A stretch of 36,043 bases of DNA from Laspinema palackyanum D2a (GCA_025370845.1 JAMXFF010000061.1:1-36043); one strand, 5' to 3'; shown: positions 8,004 through 16,695, counted from the stretch's first letter. A program made the numbers and translations. Notes: a model not told the origin generated them from the letters alone.

Positions 8004-10481
8004 ATGTTTTTTTGGGGCATTTTTACCACTGCTATGACTCAATTACTCCCTCAGTGTCAGCAGCTACAGGATCAGGTCGATCGCATCCTCGAATTGTTGC
8101 ATCAAGAACCCGCCTTGCGACAACAGGATATCACCGCTGTTCTGTCTTCTCTCAAAAAGGCCGTGGCCCCTAAGTTTGAAATTGTCTTTGCGGGGGCTTT
8201 TAGTGCGGGTAAATCCATGTTGATTAATGCTCTGTTAGAACGAGAATTGCTCTACAGTGCAGAAGGTCACGCCACGGGAACCGAGTGCTATATTGAATAT
8301 GCAGAACCGGACCAAGGACGAGTGGTTCTCACGTTTTTGAGTGCTCGGGAGATTAAAGACCAGATTATTGCTCTATGTGAGCGCCTAGACATCAAAGCAG
8401 CGATTAATATTGATGAACCGGAAGTTCTCAAACTGTTGCGGCAGATTGGAGAAGCCAAACTGACTAAAGAAGGGGGAGAAAGTAAATCCCAGGCAGCCAA
8501 GCAAGCGAAGGCTTTGATATTATTGCTGGATGGATTTGCCGACAATAGTAGTCGCATCCATCCGATGAATAATAATACCTTTTCGATGGAGCAATTTAAC
8601 TTTTCTAACCTCAAAGAAGCCGCCAGTTATGCGCGACGGGGTAGCAATAGTTCGGTCTTGAAACGGATTGAATATTACTGCTATCATCCTTTGCTCAAAG
8701 ATGGGAATGTGCTGATTGATTTACCGGGAATTGATGCGCCGGTGAAACGGGATGCGGAACTGACCTATCGCAAGATTGAAGACCCGGAAACCTCGGCGGT
8801 GGTATGCGTCCTCAAACCGGCATCGGAAGGGGATATGACGACAGAAGAGACGGAGTTGCTGGAAAAAATGCGGTCTAATCCCGGAATTCGCGATCGCGTC
8901 TTTTATGTCTTCAACCGCATTGACGAAACCTGGTACAATACCCAACTCCGGCAACGGTTAGATGATTTAATTGTCACCCAGTTCCGAGATACCAATCGCC
9001 TCTATAAAACCAGTGGATTGCTGGGATTTTGGGGAAGTCAAATCAAACAAACTAGCGAACGCGATCGCTACGGATTAGATTCCCTGTTTGCCGAAAGCGT
9101 CAAAAACACCAGCATCCAGGAAGATACCCCGCAATTTGTCAACGAATTTAACCGCTACTGCGCCAACTCCGGGAAACTCTCCCCCAGTCAATTTAAAATT
9201 GCGGTTTACAGCTACGAAACCCCCAATGAAAACTACGTCCGCATCCTCAACGAATGCGGAACTTCCCTCATAAATCAACTGATTTCTGATAGCGGTATTG
9301 AGGAGTTTCGCCGCAGTATTACCAACTACCTAACCAACGAAAAACGCCCTCTCCTCTTTAAAACCCTCGCCAATGACCTCCAACCCATCTGTCTCGTCTT
9401 AAGTCGCCATTATGTCCAACAATATCGGGACCTAGAGAGTCAACCCGTCAACATTGAAGGGTTAAAATTGCGGCGAATGGAACAACTGAATAATGACCTA
9501 CGCCGCCTGGGAATGGCCTTAAATGAACATATCACCCAAGAGGTGAATGAAGTCGTCACCAATCAGTGCCTCCCCTTTGAGGAAGATTTCCGCAAACTGA
9601 AAGTCCGTATGGTTTGCCGGATGGATGAACTGTTGAATACCTTCTCAGTGGAAGAAGCATATCGGCAAGCGACTCTCACCCATCCTCGCAACTCAACTGC
9701 ACCGTTATTGGCGATTTTAGTCGAGGCTTTTTATTACTTGTCCAATGAATTAGAGGAGGTATTGGCAGAAGAAGCAGAACGAACCATTGCTAATTATTTC
9801 GCCTATTTAATCGAGCGAATTCGCCGTCAAGAGTATTATCGAGACTTATGCCGATTAGTGGGCGGTGATGCTGGATTAGAACAGACGGTTAAAAATTTGG
9901 AGGTGCAAGTTCAGCAAGCGATTCGTGCTGCGGCGAGTACGGAATGCGATCGCTTCGTGCGGGAGAGTCCTCGCTTTTACGATGAAGGCACATTTTCGAT
10001 TTATCAGTTCCGTAAAGTGCTGCAACAAACTTCTCAAAGTTATGATTGTATCACCATGAAAGATGCGGAACCGGCGATTCGCCAGTTGTTAAAGTTAGAC
10101 TTTGAACCGAAAGTCAAACACACCATCCAAAGTACCTTCCGGCAAACGGTGAATCAAACCCTGAAAACTCATTTGTTGCCGTTAGTCAAGCAGCAAGAGG
10201 AGATGATTTTACAACAATACAACCGGGCGCGATCGCACCTAGAGAAAACCCTAGAACGGGAGGCGCAGGAACAACTCGATAGCAATCAAGTCCAGTTGCA
10301 AGAAGTTCAGAAGAAAATGGCCGACTACAACGAGGTGGTTTCGGGAATTAATAGCTGTTTACAGGCGATGCTTTTAGACCGCTATCAGTTACCCTTGGCT
10401 AATTTGCAAGAGGCGATTATAGAGGTGGAACCTGTTGAAGTGGAAGATGTAGAATTAGACGAGGTGGTGGAGATGATTTAA
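8004..10481 (+). CDS. Bacterial dynamin-like GTPase
   Basis: A large (825-residue) GTPase of the dynamin superfamily. G1 P-loop: AGAFSAGKS (about 63-71). G2: Thr in HATGTE (about 89-94). G3: DLPGID (about 240). G4: NRID (about 310). The following 450 residues are mostly helical and charged, with predicted coiled coil near 685-785, as expected for the neck and trunk of dynamin-like proteins. Known bacterial members bind and remodel membranes or protect them under stress; this one's task is unknown. No clear transmembrane paddle was seen, so membrane contact would have to be peripheral. The extreme C-terminus is an acidic tail (EVEPVEVEDVELDEVVEMI). ATG 8004 has AAGAG just upstream; ATG 8034 is the alternative. 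It is encoded singly, whereas many bacterial dynamins come in pairs. Confidence 0.85.
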   Translation: MFFWGIFTTAMTQLLPQCQQLQDQVDRILELLHQEPALRQQDITAVLSSLKKAVAPKFEIVFAGAFSAGKSMLINALLERELLYSAEGHATGTECYIEYAEPDQGRVVLTFLSAREIKDQIIALCERLDIKAAINIDEPEVLKLLRQIGEAKLTKEGGESKSQAAKQAKALILLLDGFADNSSRIHPMNNNTFSMEQFNFSNLKEAASYARRGSNSSVLKRIEYYCYHPLLKDGNVLIDLPGIDAPVKRDAELTYRKIEDPETSAVVCVLKPASEGDMTTEETELLEKMRSNPGIRDRVFYVFNRIDETWYNTQLRQRLDDLIVTQFRDTNRLYKTSGLLGFWGSQIKQTSERDRYGLDSLFAESVKNTSIQEDTPQFVNEFNRYCANSGKLSPSQFKIAVYSYETPNENYVRILNECGTSLINQLISDSGIEEFRRSITNYLTNEKRPLLFKTLANDLQPICLVLSRHYVQQYRDLESQPVNIEGLKLRRMEQLNNDLRRLGMALNEHITQEVNEVVTNQCLPFEEDFRKLKVRMVCRMDELLNTFSVEEAYRQATLTHPRNSTAPLLAILVEAFYYLSNELEEVLAEEAERTIANYFAYLIERIRRQEYYRDLCRLVGGDAGLEQTVKNLEVQVQQAIRAAASTECDRFVRESPRFYDEGTFSIYQFRKVLQQTSQSYDCITMKDAEPAIRQLLKLDFEPKVKHTIQSTFRQTVNQTLKTHLLPLVKQQEEMILQQYNRARSHLEKTLEREAQEQLDSNQVQLQEVQKKMADYNEVVSGINSCLQAMLLDRYQLPLANLQEAIIEVEPVEVEDVELDEVVEMI

Positions 10482-10530
10482 GGGAATGAAGGTCAATAGG
10501 GTAGGGTGTGTTTTGGCACATTTTACCCTA

Positions 10531-10559
10531 TTGACAATGGGTTGTTCATGAGATACAAT
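10531..10559 (+). promoter_or_regulatory. Strong sigma70-type promoter for the first KGK gene
   Basis: TTGACA at 10531-10536, a 17-bp spacer and TACAAT at 10554-10559. The -35 is the consensus and the -10 is 5/6. The ATG of the KGK gene follows 33 bp after the -10. The -10 region (TCATGAGATACAATACA) is closely matched at 35987-36003. Confidence 0.7.
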
Positions 10560-10591
10560 ACAAAGGGTGTTTTTTAGGTTAGGTAGTTGTT

Positions 10592-10957
10592 ATGAGCAAT
10601 AATTTTGAGCCACTACGATCTGATGAGGTTGTGTCGGTAGACAATTCTTTGAAAATATTAGTTAACCATCCAACATTCAAAACTCATGAACTAACTGAAG
10701 CCCTAATAACTCTAATAAAAAATGCCGACAGGATATTCCAAGCAGATAAAGTAGACGAAAAAATGAAATGGGGTGGCGAAGGAATCACCGCCCAAGTATT
10801 AAGATATGGTGCGAATGGCTGGCAAAAAGGAAAAGTTAGAATAAGCTTAGAATTTTGCCCAGATGAGCCAGAAGTACAAAAAACATCGACACAGAATCAA
10901 GCCGAAACCAATGAACCTGAATCACCCCTTGATGATATTCGACGGATGCAGGGATGA
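10592..10957 (+). CDS. KGK-domain protein, copy 1
   Basis: A 121-residue protein of the cyanobacterial KGK family (function unknown). It shares with the gene at 11233 the N-terminal DEVVSV motif (DEVVSVDNSLK here), the central WGGEGITAQVLRYG and GWQKGKVRISLEFCPD block that gives the family its name, and a C-terminal EPESPLDDIRRM-type tail (ESPLDDIRRM is identical in both). No signal peptide or membrane segment is present, so it is probably cytoplasmic. It has its own strong promoter. Together with copy 2 and the HNH gene it forms a same-strand group interrupted by a hairpin chain. The two copies have diverged through most of their length, so the duplication is not recent. Confidence 0.8.
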   Translation: MSNNFEPLRSDEVVSVDNSLKILVNHPTFKTHELTEALITLIKNADRIFQADKVDEKMKWGGEGITAQVLRYGANGWQKGKVRISLEFCPDEPEVQKTSTQNQAETNEPESPLDDIRRMQG

Positions 10958-10994
10958 GCAAAACATTGCCTCAATAATAGTAGCAGAACCAATC

Positions 10995-11196
10995 AGGCGG
11001 CAGAGCCGCAAAATACCCGTGTCACGGCAGAGCCATGACACGAGAATTTATTATATAATACTCCAATAGTGCGTGACTTGGCTCTGCCGAGTCACGCACT
11101 ATTGGAGGCTCTGCCTCCTGTCGTTATAACGCCGTCCAATGTATTAGGCGGCAGAGCCGCAAAATGCCCGTGTCACGGCAGAGCCATGACACGAGA
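10995..11196. repeat. Hairpin chain between the KGK paralogues, with a 51-bp direct repeat
   Basis: Six hairpins follow one another, all with a GGC-AGA-GCC or GGC-TCT-GCC tip. (A) 10997-11009. (B) 11019-11041, arms GTGTCACGGC and GCCATGACAC. (C) 11061-11107, a 22-bp stem with one mismatch that contains GCGTGACTTGGC. (D) 11104-11118, GGAGGC with GCCTCC, overlapping C. (E) 11148-11160, same as A. (F) 11170-11192, same as B. The A+B module (10995-11045) is repeated as E+F (11146-11196) with one mismatch in 51. Nothing here is coding. Hairpin C may stop transcription, but it has no T tail. Confidence 0.85.
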
Positions 11197-11232
11197 GATA
11201 ATGTATGAGAGGAATTTTTCAAGATAATTGGT

Positions 11233-11622
11233 ATGAATTCTAAATTTAAAACGCTCCAAGACGACGAGGTGGTATCTGTATCGAAACCATTTTACAAAAC
11301 AATATGGCTGGACCGTCCAATCTTTAAATTTGGGGATTTAAGGGAAACCTTAATACACTTCATCCAAAAAACTATGGTTGCAAATAATTTCAAGGCAGAA
11401 CCTTTCAAATGGTTTGGAGAGGGGGTCGAGGTTGAAGTTTTAAAATATGGTTCTTCCGGCTGGAAAAAAGGCAAAATCAGAATCCAAATCAGCTTAGAAT
11501 TCTGCTCAGATGACGCAGAAGTTGAAGAAATAACCGGACCCCAGGAACTCGAATCCCTTCTTAGGGAACCGGAATCACCTCTGGATGATATTCGGCGGAT
11601 GATGGATGAACCCAACTCTTAA
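11233..11622 (+). CDS. KGK-domain protein, copy 2
   Basis: A 129-residue paralogue of the gene at 10592. Conserved points are DDEVVSVSKP near the N-terminus, FKWFGEGVEVEVLKYG and GWKKGKIRIQISLEFCSDD in the middle, and EPESPLDDIRRMMDE at the C-terminus. The function of the KGK family is unknown. The identical acidic-basic tail in both copies, separated from the core by a variable linker, looks like a short binding motif; this is inference. It lies 28 bp upstream of the HNH gene on the same strand, so the two may be co-transcribed. Its own promoter, if any, must lie within or next to the hairpin chain. Confidence 0.8.
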   Translation: MNSKFKTLQDDEVVSVSKPFYKTIWLDRPIFKFGDLRETLIHFIQKTMVANNFKAEPFKWFGEGVEVEVLKYGSSGWKKGKIRIQISLEFCSDDAEVEEITGPQELESLLREPESPLDDIRRMMDEPNS

Positions 11623-11649
11623 ATTTACCCCTTAATTTACTAAAAATCT

Positions 11650-11895
11650 ATGAGTAAAACGCCTCGCATCCGGATTCCTGCATCAGTTAGAGGTTATGTT
11701 TTGGAACGCGATCACCATCAGTGTCAAAGTTGTGGCAAAACCGAACAAGAAACCGAACTGAATATTGATCATATTATTCCTCTGGCAATGGGGGGGTCCA
11801 ACGATATCAGTAATCTGCAAACCCTTTGCCGTCAGTGCAATCAACGCAAAAGTGCCGACTTAGACTCTCGATTCCAGCGTCGGTTTGACTTATAA
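11650..11895 (+). CDS. Small stand-alone HNH endonuclease-domain protein
   Basis: An 81-residue protein consisting of little more than an HNH (beta-beta-alpha-metal) nuclease module. CQSC (about 26-29) and CRQC (about 57-60) form the structural zinc site. The catalytic segment is [24 protein letters not shown], given in parts as LNIDHIIPL and [13 protein letters not shown], with the first catalytic His in IDHIIP and the Asn in SNLQ. All expected residues are present, so it could cut DNA. Free-standing HNH proteins of this size occur as phage or defence nucleases and as genes of unknown use in cyanobacteria. It follows KGK copy 2 by 28 bp. A methylase, integrase or immunity gene was not found beside it. 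Confidence 0.85.
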   Translation: MSKTPRIRIPASVRGYVLERDHHQCQSCGKTEQETELNIDHIIPLAMGGSNDISNLQTLCRQCNQRKSADLDSRFQRRFDL

Positions 11896-12047
11896 TTGTT
11901 ATAATTCGGATTCAAGGGAAGAATGTGGCGGGACCGGATGAAGGATAAAAGACCACCAGGGACCGTCTTTTGTTCTAATGAAATGCCTGCTGCTGGGATG
12001 CTTCCGCCTTCATGCTTCCGCTTTGATCCTTCATCTTTTCATGTCCA

Positions 12048-12734
12048 ATGACCGATGACAAACAAAAAGCAAAAGAGCAAATTCTCTACCTGTTAAAGAT
12101 GCAAGGGGCCACCAGTGCGACGGACCTAGCAGAACAGTTGGAGGTGTCTCCAATGGCGATTCGGCAGCATTTACAGGCGCTGCGGGGAGAGGGTTTGGTT
12201 GATTATTCGGAACAACGGCGTCCGATTGGCCGACCTGTGAAGTTGTGGCAGTTGACCGATCGCACGGTGAATTTATTTCCCAATACTCATGCCGACTTGA
12301 TGGTAGAATTTCTGAATAGTTTTGAAGCGGTTTTAGGGGAAGCAGAATTAGAGAAAGTCTTAGCAGAACGATCGCGTAGACAAATTCAAGGGTATCGCGT
12401 TCAGTTTGCCACGTTAGAAGGGGATAACGGTCCAAATTCACAGCAATCCCGACTCGATCGCCAAGTAAAACGCCTTGCAGAAATTCGGACCAAGGAAGGA
12501 TATATGGCAGAGGCGATCGGCCAAGCGAATGGGTCCTGGTTATTCATAGAAAACCACTGTCCCATTAATGAAGCTGCGCGCACTTGTCGCTTATTATGTC
12601 GGTCCGAACTAGAAGTTTTTAAAACCCTATTCGGACCAACTGTCACCATCGAACGAGTGGAACATATCATGGAAGGCGATCGGCGTTGCGCCTATCAAAT
12701 CACCCCTCATATCAAGTCCAGTAGATCAATCTAA
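12048..12734 (+). CDS. sufR: SufR-like iron-sulfur responsive transcriptional regulator
   Basis: A 228-residue DNA-binding protein. Residues about 10-55 form a winged helix-turn-helix (TSATDLAEQLEVSPMAIRQH), followed by a GRPVKLW wing. The C-terminal half carries Cys171, Cys180, Cys184 and Cys214 in the settings NHCPI, ARTCRLLCRSELE and GDRRCAYQI, as in cyanobacterial SufR, where cysteines of this region hold a 4Fe-4S cluster. SufR represses the sufBCDS operon when clusters are sufficient. No suf gene is present in this window, whereas sufR usually lies divergent to sufB, so this may be a displaced sufR or a SufR-like paralogue with another target. Two TATAAT boxes upstream (11891-11896 and 11900-11905) lack a good -35. 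Confidence 0.75.
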   Translation: MTDDKQKAKEQILYLLKMQGATSATDLAEQLEVSPMAIRQHLQALRGEGLVDYSEQRRPIGRPVKLWQLTDRTVNLFPNTHADLMVEFLNSFEAVLGEAELEKVLAERSRRQIQGYRVQFATLEGDNGPNSQQSRLDRQVKRLAEIRTKEGYMAEAIGQANGSWLFIENHCPINEAARTCRLLCRSELEVFKTLFGPTVTIERVEHIMEGDRRCAYQITPHIKSSRSI

Positions 12735-12795
12735 AAAACCCTTTCTTCCTCCTCTTCCTCTTCTATGCTGATTCCCCTTACTATTAACTGCACCT

Positions 12796-13007
12796 CCGGT
12801 CCCCTCCCCTTACCAAGGGGAGGGTTAGGGTGGGGTCTCTTCGTGACGTGCGATCGCACGTCACGCACTCTTAGAGGCGATCGCGCCTGTATGGAGACTT
12901 GTTCAACCTCTTTCTTCGTGACGTGCGGTAAGCGGAAGCTCTCCCGTAGGGAATCGCCTAAGAGGGACCCCACCCTAACCCTCCCCTTGGTAAGGGGAGG
13001 GGACCGG
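12796..13007. repeat. MITE-like element, copy 2, with perfect 41-bp terminal inverted repeats
   Basis: The arms at 12796-12836 and 12967-13007 are exact inverse copies of each other. They match the arms of the element at 5050-5219. The 130-bp interior is unrelated to that of copy 1. It contains a 24-bp perfect palindrome at 12842-12865 whose centre (12850-12857) is the HIP1 octamer GCGATCGC. No ORF or transposase is inside. The rest of 12735-13108 shows nothing else. Confidence 0.85.
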
Positions 13008-13108
13008 AAGTAAAACAACTACTCTTGTAAGGGGTGGGGGGTTAGGTCTCTCTGGGTCATCGAGCAAACATAATATAATTCGCAACGCCAAACCTAGCGG
13101 ATCTACTC

Positions 13109-14935
13109 TTAATGAATCCGGAACGTAAAAGGCAGGCGAGTGTAAGCATGGAACGGGTCATTCAAATTTTTGACAATCGACACTTCCTCATAGAGTTGCT
13201 GTAATTGTGCCGTTAGCGGGTCCGGTTCCGGAGTCGGGACCAGTGCTTTCAGGCGACTTCCCAGCAAGCGTTCAAGCAAGATTTGTTCAAAGGTGCGAGT
13301 TTGGGGATATTCCTCCACCTTCCACTCCTCACCCAGTTCTGCTAATTCCGCTGCGGCCAAAATTGCATCATTGAGACCGCCAATTTCATCCACTAACCCC
13401 AGTTGTTGCGCTTCTTGACCGGACCAAACGCGACCTTGAGCAATCTCACTTACCTTTTGGGCCGGTAAATTGCGAGACTGGACAATCAGGTTCAAGAATC
13501 GCTGATAAATGCGATCGACCATTTGCTGAATAATCGCCATTTCTTGGGCGGTTCTCGGGCGGGTAATGGTATCAATATCCGCATAAGGTCCGGTTTTCAC
13601 CACATCCCAGGTAACCCCCTGCTTATTGCCCAAACTTTGGACATTCAGCAGCATTCCGAACACGCCAATGGAACCCGTCACCGTATTCGGTTGAGCAAAA
13701 ATTTTCGACCCATAGCTAGAAATCCAATACCCACCGGAAGCGGCGACATTTCCCATTGACACGACAATGGGTTTGCTTTCGGCAATCAACTGAACCTCAC
13801 GCTGAATGACTTCCGATGCGGTGGCAGAACCTCCGGGACTGTTCACCCGTAAGACAACCGCTTTGACATCCTCATCGCGCCGTAAGTCGCGCAATTGTTT
13901 GGCGAGGCGATCGCCTCCCACCTGATTAGAACCGCCTTCCCCACTGACAATCTCACCCTCGGCATAGACTAGGGCAATTTGCGAACCCGAGCGGGCCTTA
14001 GTCGCTCTTTGAGCATCACTGACTGCGGCATACCGGGGTAAACTAATTTGCTCGAAGGTGCGGTCTTCCTCTGTTTTGCCGGTGAGTTCCTTCAGTTGTG
14101 CGACGACTTCATCAAAATAAGCGAGGCGATCAACAAATCCCTGTTGTTCTGCCTCCGTTGCCATGAGCATTCCCCGGGTATTCACCACCTGCTGCACCTG
14201 TTGAGCGCTAATCTTCTCACGGCGATCGACCGTTGTCAGAAAATCACTCCAGATATCGCTTAACAACTTCTCCGTCTGTTGCCGACTTTCTGGGGAACTT
14301 TGGGTCAATACAAAGGGTTCCACTGCGGATTTATACTTTCCGACCCGGGTCACCTGAACTCCGACGCCGTATTTCTGCAAACCTCCTGCCAAAAAAGTCG
14401 TTTCCGAACTCAACCCATTCATTTCTAGGACGCCGAGAGGATTGAGGAGAATTTCGTCAGAAACCGAGGCGAGGTAGTATTCCCCTTCACTCCAATCTTG
14501 GTCGTAGGCAATAATGGTTTTACCGCTGTCCTGAAACCGTTCGAGGGCCTCACGCACTTCCCGCAGGGTAGCAAATCCGTTACTGCTGGAGGAGGTAGAG
14601 TGGAGGTAGATCCCGAGAATGCGATCGTCCGCTGTGGCAGCATCAATGGTTTCCACCACCTGCCGCAAGGTCATCGTACTGGGTTCCGAGTCCTCCGAGA
14701 GGGTTCGGGATAATGCTTCGGCAGTGGTGGAGGTGGGTTGAGAATCGGTGATATTCATTGAAAGGTCAAACACCAGCATCGAGTTGTTTTCGACGTTCGG
14801 TCCCGCATCTTTCGACGAAGTGGCGATCGTCCCGACAATAATCAGGAGTCCACCTAAACTCAGAGCACCTAAAACGCCTAATCCGACAATCGTCCCGAGG
14901 ATACTCGCAAAGGTGTATTTAAAAAAATCTCGCAT
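13109..14935 (-). CDS. sppA: Signal peptide peptidase SppA, 67K type (protease IV)
   Basis: A 608-residue membrane-anchored serine protease that degrades cleaved signal peptides; in cyanobacteria SppA homologues have also been linked to light acclimation. Residues 10-38 form one N-terminal membrane helix (ASILGTIVGLGVLGALSLGG and onward). Two tandem S49 peptidase domains follow, as in the long Gram-negative type. The catalytic Lys202 is in GKYKSAVEPF of the first domain and the nucleophile Ser400 in GNVAASGGYWISS of the second, so the dyad is complete. NSPGG (about 365-369) is the oxyanion-type motif. The start ATG 14935 is supported by the membrane anchor immediately after it. No co-transcribed neighbour was seen: the gene is flanked by repeats on both sides. 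Confidence 0.93.
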   Translation of the reverse strand: MRDFFKYTFASILGTIVGLGVLGALSLGGLLIIVGTIATSSKDAGPNVENNSMLVFDLSMNITDSQPTSTTAEALSRTLSEDSEPSTMTLRQVVETIDAATADDRILGIYLHSTSSSSNGFATLREVREALERFQDSGKTIIAYDQDWSEGEYYLASVSDEILLNPLGVLEMNGLSSETTFLAGGLQKYGVGVQVTRVGKYKSAVEPFVLTQSSPESRQQTEKLLSDIWSDFLTTVDRREKISAQQVQQVVNTRGMLMATEAEQQGFVDRLAYFDEVVAQLKELTGKTEEDRTFEQISLPRYAAVSDAQRATKARSGSQIALVYAEGEIVSGEGGSNQVGGDRLAKQLRDLRRDEDVKAVVLRVNSPGGSATASEVIQREVQLIAESKPIVVSMGNVAASGGYWISSYGSKIFAQPNTVTGSIGVFGMLLNVQSLGNKQGVTWDVVKTGPYADIDTITRPRTAQEMAIIQQMVDRIYQRFLNLIVQSRNLPAQKVSEIAQGRVWSGQEAQQLGLVDEIGGLNDAILAAAELAELGEEWKVEEYPQTRTFEQILLERLLGSRLKALVPTPEPDPLTAQLQQLYEEVSIVKNLNDPFHAYTRLPFTFRIH

Positions 14936-15077
14936 TTTCCAACGGTCCTTTATGTTATCTGCGCTACTTCCGGCGTCGGTGTTTTGAAAACAGACCCGAA
15001 ATTGCGATCGCTTATCTCTTCTATGTTAATCCTTCTCGGACGTTCAGAAACCCAGCAACGGCAACGGTGGGGGCAAC

Positions 15078-15358
15078 GGCGGGGGTTCAAACCCCCGCCT
15101 AATAGCTTAAGTCGGTTAAAAACCGACTGCAAATACCACTAAATTAAGACAAATACCACGGGATAACACTTTCAGTCGTCTTTAGACGACTTTAGCTATT
15201 AGCAACGGCAACGGCGGGGGATAAATCCCCCGCCTAATAGCTTAAGTCGGTTAAAAACCGACTGCAAATACCACTAAATTAAGACAAATACCACGGGATA
15301 ACACTTTCAGTCGTCTTTAGACGACTTTAGCTCTTAGGCGGGGGATTTATCCCCCGCC
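15078..15358. repeat. Two chained copies of a GGCGGGGG-bounded inverted-repeat element
   Basis: Three 22-bp palindromes, each beginning GGCGGGGG and ending CCCCCGCC, lie at 15078-15099, 15213-15234 and 15337-15358. Between them is an almost identical 100-bp interior, repeated with a 135-bp period. Each interior starts TAATAGCTTAAGTCGG and ends GACTTTAGCT, so it pairs end to end. The internal hairpins are GTCGG with CCGAC and AGTCGTC with GACGACT. A related copy with 38-bp arms is at 33685-33809. The block fills the gap between sppA and fni; 14936-15077 has no other feature. Confidence 0.85.
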
Positions 15359-15360
15359 GC

Positions 15361-15387
15361 GTGGCAACACCCACCGGGTGTTGCCAC
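15361..15387 (-). terminator. Hairpin at the 3' end of fni
   Basis: GTGGCAACACCC (15361-15372), loop ACC, GGGTGTTGCCAC (15376-15387): a perfect 12-bp stem that touches the fni stop codon. It has no T tail on the minus strand, so a transcript 3'-end stabiliser is as likely as a terminator. Confidence 0.4.
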
Positions 15388-16427
15388 TAGGATTGGAGGG
15401 CGTCCGAGTCTCGGAGTTCGGTGAGGGTAGCATTGCCAGTACAGAACAGAACTGTAGAAATTTCTGCGAGTAAATGTTCCACCAGGGTCTGAATTGCCGC
15501 CTCGGATTCCGCTGCTGCTTGCAAAAAGGGCCATGCTAAACCGGCGAGGTCCGCACCCAGGGCGATCGCCTTCGCCACATCCAATCCATTTCGCAATCCC
15601 CCCGAGGCAATTAAGGGAATCTCTGGGGCGATCGCCCGAATCGAAGTGATACAATCTGCGGTAGGTAAACCCCATTCCGCAAAAGTTGCCCCTAAGCGGC
15701 GCTGTCGAACATCCTTCGCCCGTTCCCCTTCCACCTTCGCCCAAGAAGTCCCCCCGGCACCGGCGACATCGACTGCACCCACCCCCGCCTCAATCAATTT
15801 CTGGGCCATCTTCGCCGAAATCCCATTGCCTACCTCTTTGGCAATCACCGGCACGGGTAATACATTGCATAACTCATGGATTTTGTCAAGCAATCCTCGG
15901 AAATTTTTATCTCCCCGGGATTGAACCGCTTCTTGCAACGGATTGAGATGAAGAATCAACGCATCCGCTTCCAGCAAATCGACTGCCTTGCGACATTGAT
16001 CCACCCCATAACCATAGTTCAACTGTACCGCCCCTAAATTGGCAAATAACAGAATATTCGGTGCCAGCGATCGCACTGCAAACGTATCCCCCACCTCCGG
16101 TTTTTCCACCGCCACCCGTTGCGAACCCACCCCCATCGCGATCTGAAACTGTTCCGCCACCACCGCCAAGCGAGAATTAATCCGCTTCGCCTCCTCAGTC
16201 CCCCCCGTCATCGAAGAAATCAACAAGGGAGCACCGAGGGATTTTCCTAGAAACCGCGTCGTCAAATCAATATCCTGCCAATCCAGTTCCGGCAAACAAC
16301 AGTGGGTGAACCGATAACGGTCCAAACCCGTCCCATTCAACCGAAATTGCACATCATCTTCCAGGCAAACACGAATATGTTCCGCCTTCCGCGATTGGGT
16401 TTCTTCCCCAGAGTTTAGATTTGTCAT
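15387..16427 (-). CDS. fni: Type II isopentenyl-diphosphate delta-isomerase
   Basis: An FMN-dependent enzyme that interconverts IPP and DMAPP, balancing precursors for carotenoids, the chlorophyll phytyl chain and quinones. It has 346 residues, the usual length, in a TIM-barrel fold. Signatures: [16 protein letters not shown] at the N-terminus, [10 protein letters not shown] (FMN/substrate), [21 protein letters not shown] with the catalytic Gln, [17 protein letters not shown], and [14 protein letters not shown] (phosphate binding). Cyanobacteria use the MEP pathway, where the isomerase is an auxiliary step, and the type II form is the common one in them. ATG 16427 begins [18 protein letters not shown]. 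It is flanked on both sides by palindromic repeats and appears monocistronic. Confidence 0.95.
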   Translation of the reverse strand: MTNLNSGEETQSRKAEHIRVCLEDDVQFRLNGTGLDRYRFTHCCLPELDWQDIDLTTRFLGKSLGAPLLISSMTGGTEEAKRINSRLAVVAEQFQIAMGVGSQRVAVEKPEVGDTFAVRSLAPNILLFANLGAVQLNYGYGVDQCRKAVDLLEADALILHLNPLQEAVQSRGDKNFRGLLDKIHELCNVLPVPVIAKEVGNGISAKMAQKLIEAGVGAVDVAGAGGTSWAKVEGERAKDVRQRRLGATFAEWGLPTADCITSIRAIAPEIPLIASGGLRNGLDVAKAIALGADLAGLAWPFLQAAAESEAAIQTLVEHLLAEISTVLFCTGNATLTELRDSDALQS

Positions 16428-16463
16428 TTGTCTTATGTCTTATGTCCTGGGTTGATGGGGAAA

Positions 16464-16695
16464 GTTCGTAGTAACGACTTCAGTCGTTCCAATTGTTCGT
16501 AGTAACGACTTCAGTCGTTCCAATTGTTCGTAGTAACGACTTCAGTCGTTGCTCTCCTGTCATGGCGGACGCCATGACACTTATCCATGAGCGGATTAAT
16601 TCGCTGTTTGGGGACTTGAGGTTACGCTTCCAAAGGAGCGCGTGACTTGGCGGATGCCAAGTCACGCGGTAACGACTGAAGTCGTTACTACGAAC
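16464..16695. repeat. Symmetric repeat unit: three direct cores, two hairpins, one inverted core
   Basis: Three copies of GTTCGTAGT plus AACGACTTCAGTCGTT have cores at 16473-16488, 16504-16519 and 16535-16550 (31-bp period). Then comes a hairpin with arms TGTCATGGC (16558-16566) and GCCATGACA (16571-16579). A second, 13-bp hairpin has arms CGCGTGACTTGGC (16639-16651) and its complement (16656-16668), with loop GGAT. Last is one inverted core plus ACTACGAAC at 16671-16695. The layout equals that at 30387-30617. Confidence 0.88.

Noticed and set aside
9088-9273. Second plus-strand frame inside the dynamin-like gene
   Set aside because: It is entirely within the GTPase gene in another frame, with Thr/Pro/Lys-rich shadow composition.
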